From Candidatus Kapaibacterium sp. (GTDB lineage Bacteria; Bacteroidota; Ignavibacteria; Kapaibacteriales; UBA2268), in the NCBI GenBank assembly GCA_938038165.1, contig CALHRB010000157.1, forward strand, positions 1-11,193: a stretch of DNA of 11,193 bases, in the 5' to 3' direction. The notes beneath the pieces were generated by a model that was not told the DNA's origin, ran no database searches, and saw nothing but the letters and a program-made list of their open reading frames with translations. Position numbers and translations under genes: made by a program. Positions 7,871-11,193 of the stretch are shown here, one piece after another. How positions within the stretch are numbered: position 1 is the first letter of the stretch; each line of letters opens with the position of its first letter.

Positions 7871-7987
7871 AAACATCAATTCCTATATTATTTCAGAACT
7901 AAACAGTTTTGTTAATAAGTAATAACCACGTGCTGTCCAATAACATTTTCTTTAAGAGATACAACCTTAAACCTCCGGCAAATATGC

Positions 7988-8018
7988 AAAAAAACCCTGA
8001 TCAATAAAAATCAGGGTT
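7988..8018 (-). terminator. Rho-independent terminator of the prs-L25 operon
   Basis: A perfect 9-bp stem (aaccctgat 7993-8001 with atcagggtt 8010-8018) around an 8-base loop is followed on the minus strand by a run of seven T (plus-strand A at 7988-7994). It sits about 30 bases beyond the L25 stop. Read on the plus strand the hairpin lacks a T-run, so it would stop the decarboxylase operon only weakly. No other plus-strand terminator is visible in 7871-8049. Confidence 0.88.
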
Positions 8019-8049
8019 CTTCAAAAAAAAACTGTTGCAAAATTGATGT

Positions 8050-8640
8050 TTAGCTTGCAGGAGTTTCTGCTGTTTCAGAGGCTTTTGAAACTGCTGCTCT
8101 TGGTAGAACGCATGATACAATAACTGATTCAGGTGATAATTCTACTGTTGCATTTGGAACGATAGCGTTTTTAGCATGAATAGCCTTGCCAACCTTTAAA
8201 TTTGTTATATCTATCTCAATGTGCGAGGGTATGTCTTTTGCCATACACCTTATTGGCAGTTTATGCAGATTTTGTTGAATAATACCACCTTCTTTGGCAC
8301 CGACAGCCTGACCAACCAAAACAATAGGAACATCAACCTCCATTATCTCGTCTGATATAAAGCCAATCAAATCGAAATGTGTGATTGCATCAGTTACAGG
8401 ATCGAACACAACTTCCTTGAGAACACATTCCCGTGGCTCGTCATTATCAATGAAAAGATTAACAAGCTTTGTGTCATTAGTAAAAACAATTGAACGTAAG
8501 GACAATAAATCAGACGTAATGGCAATTGATTCCTGCCCGTGCTGATAAAAAACGCCGGGTATTAAACCTGAATTTCTTATATTTTTGACATTTTTTTTGC
8601 CAGTATCTCTTCGTTTAACTTTTAAGTCAATTTTTTCCAT
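8050..8640 (-). CDS. rplY: 50S ribosomal protein L25, general stress protein CTC (TL5) type
   Basis: 196 residues, the long two-domain form. The N-terminal domain (about 1-93) binds 5S rRNA and has IRNSGLIPGVFYQHG (21-35) and LKEVVFDPVTDAITHFDL (74-91), close to the family pattern. The C-terminal CTC beta domain (about 97-180) has GAKEGGIIQQNLHKLPIRC (114-132) and the IPSHIEIDITNLKVG segment (137-151). The tail (181-196) is Ala/Ser/Thr-rich and probably disordered. GAGG lies 5-9 bases before the ATG, and the gene starts 20 bases after the prs stop, so the two are co-transcribed. The prs-ctc pairing is widespread in bacteria; the pth gene that often follows is absent here, since the terminator comes next. 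Confidence 0.95.
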   Translation of the reverse strand: MEKIDLKVKRRDTGKKNVKNIRNSGLIPGVFYQHGQESIAITSDLLSLRSIVFTNDTKLVNLFIDNDEPRECVLKEVVFDPVTDAITHFDLIGFISDEIMEVDVPIVLVGQAVGAKEGGIIQQNLHKLPIRCMAKDIPSHIEIDITNLKVGKAIHAKNAIVPNATVELSPESVIVSCVLPRAAVSKASETAETPAS

Positions 8641-8660
8641 TTTTTCCTCAAAAAATTTAT

Positions 8661-9599
8661 TTATCTTTCTATCTCGAACAAAGAATTGATTGAACGATTA
8701 TCATGAGTTCTTATTATAGCTTCTGCAAGAAGTTCGGCAATTGAAATTACAGAAATTTTCTCTGATTTAGCTCTAAAAGGAATGGTGTCGGTTATAAAAA
8801 GTTTTTTTATAGCGGCAGAATTTTCAATTTTTTCAATGGCTTGCCCTGAAAAGACAGGGTGGACACAAACTCCGTAAATATCCAATGCCCCTGCTTCTTT
8901 TAAAGCTTCCGCACATTGAACAAAGGTTCCACCGGTATCAATCATATCGTCAACAATCAAGACAGTCTTGTCTTTAACTTCTCCAATGATATGAACGATT
9001 TCAGCTTGATTGTGAGCATATCTTCTTTTGTCAACCAACACAAGATCTGCATTTATATTTTTTGCATAAGCTCTTGCAGTCTTTATACCACCCACATCAG
9101 GAGCTGCAACAGCAAGATTCTGAAGATTTAGCCTTTGTATTGTTTTTAATATTACGGGTGATGCATACAAGTGGTCAAGCGGAATATCAAAAAAGCCCTG
9201 AATTTGGGATGAATGCAAATCAATAGTAATTATCCTGTCGGCACCGGATCGAACTAATAAGTTAGCCACAAGTTTTGCCGTGATTGAAACACGAGGCTGG
9301 TCTTTTCTATCCTGACGGGCATATCCAAAATAAGGAATTACGGCAGTAACTCTTTTGCCCGAAGCTCTTTTGGCTGCATCAATAAGCATCAACAACTCAA
9401 ACAAATTTTCGCAAGGAGCAAAAGTTGATTGAATTACGAAAAGATCAACACCCCTGATATTCTCTTCGTATTTAACCCACAGTTCCCCATCACTGAAATT
9501 TTCTATTAACACCTTCGAAAGGTTAATTCCAAGATAAGATACAACTTTTTTAGCTAATTCAGGATTGGAACGGCCACATGCAACCTTAAAATCAACCAT
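8661..9599 (-). CDS. prs: Ribose-phosphate pyrophosphokinase (PRPP synthase)
   Basis: 312 residues, matching class I bacterial PRPP synthases. It makes 5-phosphoribosyl-1-pyrophosphate from ribose-5-phosphate and ATP for purine, pyrimidine, NAD, His and Trp synthesis. Visible motifs are FSDGEL (36-41), PYFGYARQDRK (89-99, ATP binding), DLHSSQIQGFFDIPLDHLYA (127-146, with metal-binding His129), APDVGG (166-171), the DKRR loop at 190-193, and the PRPP loop VDDMIDTGGT (216-225). Most classes have SPDVGG where this has APDVGG, a small change. AGAGAG precedes the ATG. The gene begins 21 bases after the mature end of tRNA-Gln on the same strand and is likely transcribed together with it. Confidence 0.97.
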   Translation of the reverse strand: MVDFKVACGRSNPELAKKVVSYLGINLSKVLIENFSDGELWVKYEENIRGVDLFVIQSTFAPCENLFELLMLIDAAKRASGKRVTAVIPYFGYARQDRKDQPRVSITAKLVANLLVRSGADRIITIDLHSSQIQGFFDIPLDHLYASPVILKTIQRLNLQNLAVAAPDVGGIKTARAYAKNINADLVLVDKRRYAHNQAEIVHIIGEVKDKTVLIVDDMIDTGGTFVQCAEALKEAGALDIYGVCVHPVFSGQAIEKIENSAAIKKLFITDTIPFRAKSEKISVISIAELLAEAIIRTHDNRSINSLFEIER

Positions 9600-9620
9600 C
9601 TTTGTTCTCTCTTATAAATG

Positions 9621-9692
9621 CTGGGATGGAAGGATTCGAACCTTCGAATGTCGGCTCCAAAGGCCGATGCCTTACCACTTGGCTACATCCCA
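9621..9692 (-). tRNA. tRNA-Gln (anticodon UUG)
   Basis: 72 bases that fold as a full cloverleaf: a 7-bp acceptor stem (TGGGATG with CATCCCA), a D-arm GCCAAGTGGTAAGGC, a 5-bp anticodon stem (TCGGC with GCCGA) around CTTTGGA with anticodon TTG, and a 5-bp T stem (GAAGG with CCTTC) around TTCGAAT. The discriminator is G. The 3' CCA is not encoded (the genome reads GCAT), so it must be added after transcription. The U1-A72 acceptor end and G73 are typical tRNA-Gln identity features. Confidence 0.97.
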
Positions 9693-9705
9693 TTAAAAAA
9701 GAATA

Positions 9706-9737
9706 CAAAATTAATTGTTATTTCGTTAATTTACAAA
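9706..9737 (-). promoter_or_regulatory. Consensus Bacteroidota promoter for tRNA-Gln-prs-rplY
   Basis: On the minus strand TTTG (plus 9734-9737) is followed after exactly 20 bases by TAATTTTG (plus 9706-9713). This is a perfect match to TTTG-N19/21-TAnnTTTG. Initiation would fall near 9697-9700, leaving a leader of only 5-8 bases before the tRNA 5' end at 9692. The upstream element lies inside the last sense codons of trmB (AAT TTG before TAA). Confidence 0.8.
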
Positions 9738-10408
9738 TTTTTATACACTTTGATCCTATAATATTCAATATTCTTGCCTAAACAAAAAATTTCCTTGTTT
9801 GTCCTTGGGATCTGCCAGTCTGTGTCATTATTTACAATTTCATAATGGAAATAATCTGTTGAATCGAGTATTTCTAAATGATAATAATTTATATCAGATA
9901 CATCGGTTGCAATAAAAAATATTCCATCTTTTTTCAAAATTCTGTTTATATCTTTAAGAAATTTTTCGCTGAAAGCCCTCCTTTTGAAATGCTTTTTTTT
10001 GAACCAGGGATCAGGAAAAAGATAAAAAACCTTGCTGATTGTTTCAGGCTCTATAAAATCCAATCCATTGACTACGCTATACCATAGAACAGCAACATTT
10101 GGCAGATTTTCGCCTTTTATAATTTGGTTGAGCCACTCCACCGGTCCTTTTCGGAGTTCCAAGCCTAAAATGTTTAGATTGGGATTGAGTTCTGCGAAAT
10201 CAAGCAGAAATTTGCCTTTCCCGCACCCAATATCCAGAGCATCAGGAGCTTTGCCGTTAGCAAAGTAATTATTCCAGTCAACTTGTTCAATCAAAGTCGG
10301 ATAATAATCCGGAACTTTTTTTAGTTCTGATAATGGCAAATAAAGATTCGCTGCACTGTGATGCCTGAATCTCGATGGCAAAGGATATTTTTTTGAATCA
10401 ATTTTCAT
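9731..10408 (-). CDS. trmB: tRNA (guanine-N7-)-methyltransferase
   Basis: 225 residues, a normal TrmB length. It methylates G46 in the variable loop of many tRNAs using S-adenosylmethionine. The Rossmann-fold SAM motif LDIGCGKGKFLLDFA is at 58-72, with the acidic ribose-binding residue E84 in LGLELR. The family signature FPDPWFKKKHFKRR lies at 131-144 (normally PDPWPKKRHHKRR), ATDV at 167-170 carries the catalytic-region Asp169, and PRTNKE (201-206) corresponds to the C-terminal conserved PxTxxE-type motif. Its ATG overlaps the upstream gene's TGA as TGATG (one shared base at 10408), which implies translational coupling. Its neighbour downstream is a tRNA gene; the link is thematic only, and the promoter at its 3' end suggests separate control. 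Confidence 0.95.
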   Translation of the reverse strand: MKIDSKKYPLPSRFRHHSAANLYLPLSELKKVPDYYPTLIEQVDWNNYFANGKAPDALDIGCGKGKFLLDFAELNPNLNILGLELRKGPVEWLNQIIKGENLPNVAVLWYSVVNGLDFIEPETISKVFYLFPDPWFKKKHFKRRAFSEKFLKDINRILKKDGIFFIATDVSDINYYHLEILDSTDYFHYEIVNNDTDWQIPRTNKEIFCLGKNIEYYRIKVYKNL

Positions 10409-11187
10409 CAGAATACTGTTCCAAAAATTGCATCTATAATCAAAATTGTTGCGGCTGATATTGTATAAGCCCGAACTGTACTATTACCAACACCCTCGGC
10501 GCCACCAATAGTCTTAAAACCAACATGACAACCAATCAGAGCAGTTACCCCGCCGAACATAAATGATTTTACAAGTCCGATTATTACTTCATTAAGCTTA
10601 AAAAATCTTTGGACTGAATCGAAAAATAAAAATGTAGAAAAATCAAACTTTACCACTGTTAGAAAGAATCCACCCAACAATGCAACCACATTCGAAAAGA
10701 CTGCCAAAACCGGCATCATAACAAGAGCAGCAAATACTCTTGGCATTCCTAAAAAGCGGTTTTTGTCTATTGCCATCATCTCCAATGCATCAATTTGTTC
10801 TGATACATTCATAGTTCCTATTTGGGCAGCCATTGCCCCACCAACCCGTCCAGCTATTACCAGTGCAGTCAAAACAGGTGTCAGTTCCGTAAAAACCACC
10901 GTTGCTATTGATGAACCTATATATGGTCTTGCAAGGCTTAATAAATTAAATTTCTCAAACAAGCTCGTTGCCTGAAGTGCCGCTATAGCACCGGTGAAAG
11001 AACCAATCAATATTACAAGTGGTAAGGAGTCAGCCCCTACTATTGCCATTTGCTGCAAAACCAATCGTCTGTCTTTTATTACACGGGGAAAATAATAAAT
11101 AACATTCAGCAATAAACTAATCACCTCACCAAATTCTGCTATAAAGTTATATACTTTCCGTCCTATAATACTTATTATGTTTTTCAT
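10408..11187 (-). CDS. mlaE: MlaE/TGD1-family ABC transporter permease (phospholipid transport)
   Basis: 259 residues, the usual size for MlaE permeases of inner-membrane lipid transporters. An N-terminal amphipathic segment (about 1-45) precedes roughly five hydrophobic segments near 52-73, 93-118, 150-178, 198-222 and 239-258. The central signature ELTPVLTALVIAGRVGGAMA (101-120), then AQIGTMNVSEQIDALEMM (121-138) and PRVFAALVM (149-157), is the family hallmark and contains the coupling helix that contacts the ATPase. GCHVGFKTIGGAEGVGNSTVRAYT (220-243) is also conserved. An in-frame TAA lies immediately upstream of the ATG, so no upstream extension of the start is possible. The partner ATPase (MlaF) and MCE protein (MlaD) are not in the window. 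Downstream comes trmB with a one-base overlap, so mlaF does not follow as it does in many genomes; it may lie to the right or elsewhere. Confidence 0.93.
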   Translation of the reverse strand: MKNIISIIGRKVYNFIAEFGEVISLLLNVIYYFPRVIKDRRLVLQQMAIVGADSLPLVILIGSFTGAIAALQATSLFEKFNLLSLARPYIGSSIATVVFTELTPVLTALVIAGRVGGAMAAQIGTMNVSEQIDALEMMAIDKNRFLGMPRVFAALVMMPVLAVFSNVVALLGGFFLTVVKFDFSTFLFFDSVQRFFKLNEVIIGLVKSFMFGGVTALIGCHVGFKTIGGAEGVGNSTVRAYTISAATILIIDAIFGTVF

Positions 11188-11193
11188 TTAATT

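Noticed and set aside
9985..10000. Run of eight A (minus strand) in trmB as a possible frameshift site
   Set aside because: It falls in the conserved PDPWFKKKHFKRR motif and the frame is intact on both sides. It is an ordinary Lys-codon run in AT-rich DNA.

Overview
The window looks like chromosomal DNA from an AT-rich member of the Bacteroidota/Ignavibacteria/Kapabacteria (FCB) group. Three things support this. A predicted secreted protein ends in a type IX secretion (T9SS) type A sorting domain (YPNP near residue 748). Two intergenic sites match the Bacteroidota promoter consensus TTTG-N(17-21)-TAnnTTTG, one of them perfectly. The tRNA gene does not encode its 3' CCA. The exact genus cannot be read from the sequence. 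No mobile element, CRISPR array or phage gene is visible, and no gap between genes exceeds 300 bases.

Left part (1-4278): two divergent genes for exported proteins. Leftward, and cut by the window edge, is a signal-peptide protein with seven tetratricopeptide (TPR) units in exact 42-residue register. It is followed by a linker typical of TPR-CHAT proteins; the CHAT peptidase-like domain itself would lie outside the window. Rightward is an 826-residue secreted protein with an alpha/beta-hydrolase (lipase-like) domain, two Ig-like domains and a T9SS tail. Its catalytic serine position is glycine. It ends at a strong terminator.

Middle (4328-7870): a promoter followed by a compact four-gene operon for a Na+-pumping biotin-dependent decarboxylase, most likely methylmalonyl-CoA decarboxylase. 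It encodes the carboxyltransferase alpha, a small OadG-like membrane gamma subunit, a biotin carrier, and the OadB-like membrane beta subunit. Carboxyl is taken from (methyl)malonyl-CoA onto biotin by alpha and released as CO2 at beta, which exports Na+. This links propionate-forming metabolism to a sodium gradient.

Right part (7988-11187, all leftward): an mlaE-like lipid-transport permease gene overlaps trmB (tRNA m7G46 methyltransferase) by one base. A consensus promoter overlapping the end of trmB then appears to drive tRNA-Gln(UUG), prs (PRPP synthase) and the L25/CTC ribosomal protein gene, ending at a terminator that faces the decarboxylase operon. This part is housekeeping.

The most interesting points are the apparent pseudo-lipase secreted through T9SS, its divergent pairing with a probable exported TPR-CHAT protein, and the promoter built into the end of trmB. 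I see no clear evidence of an entirely new system.
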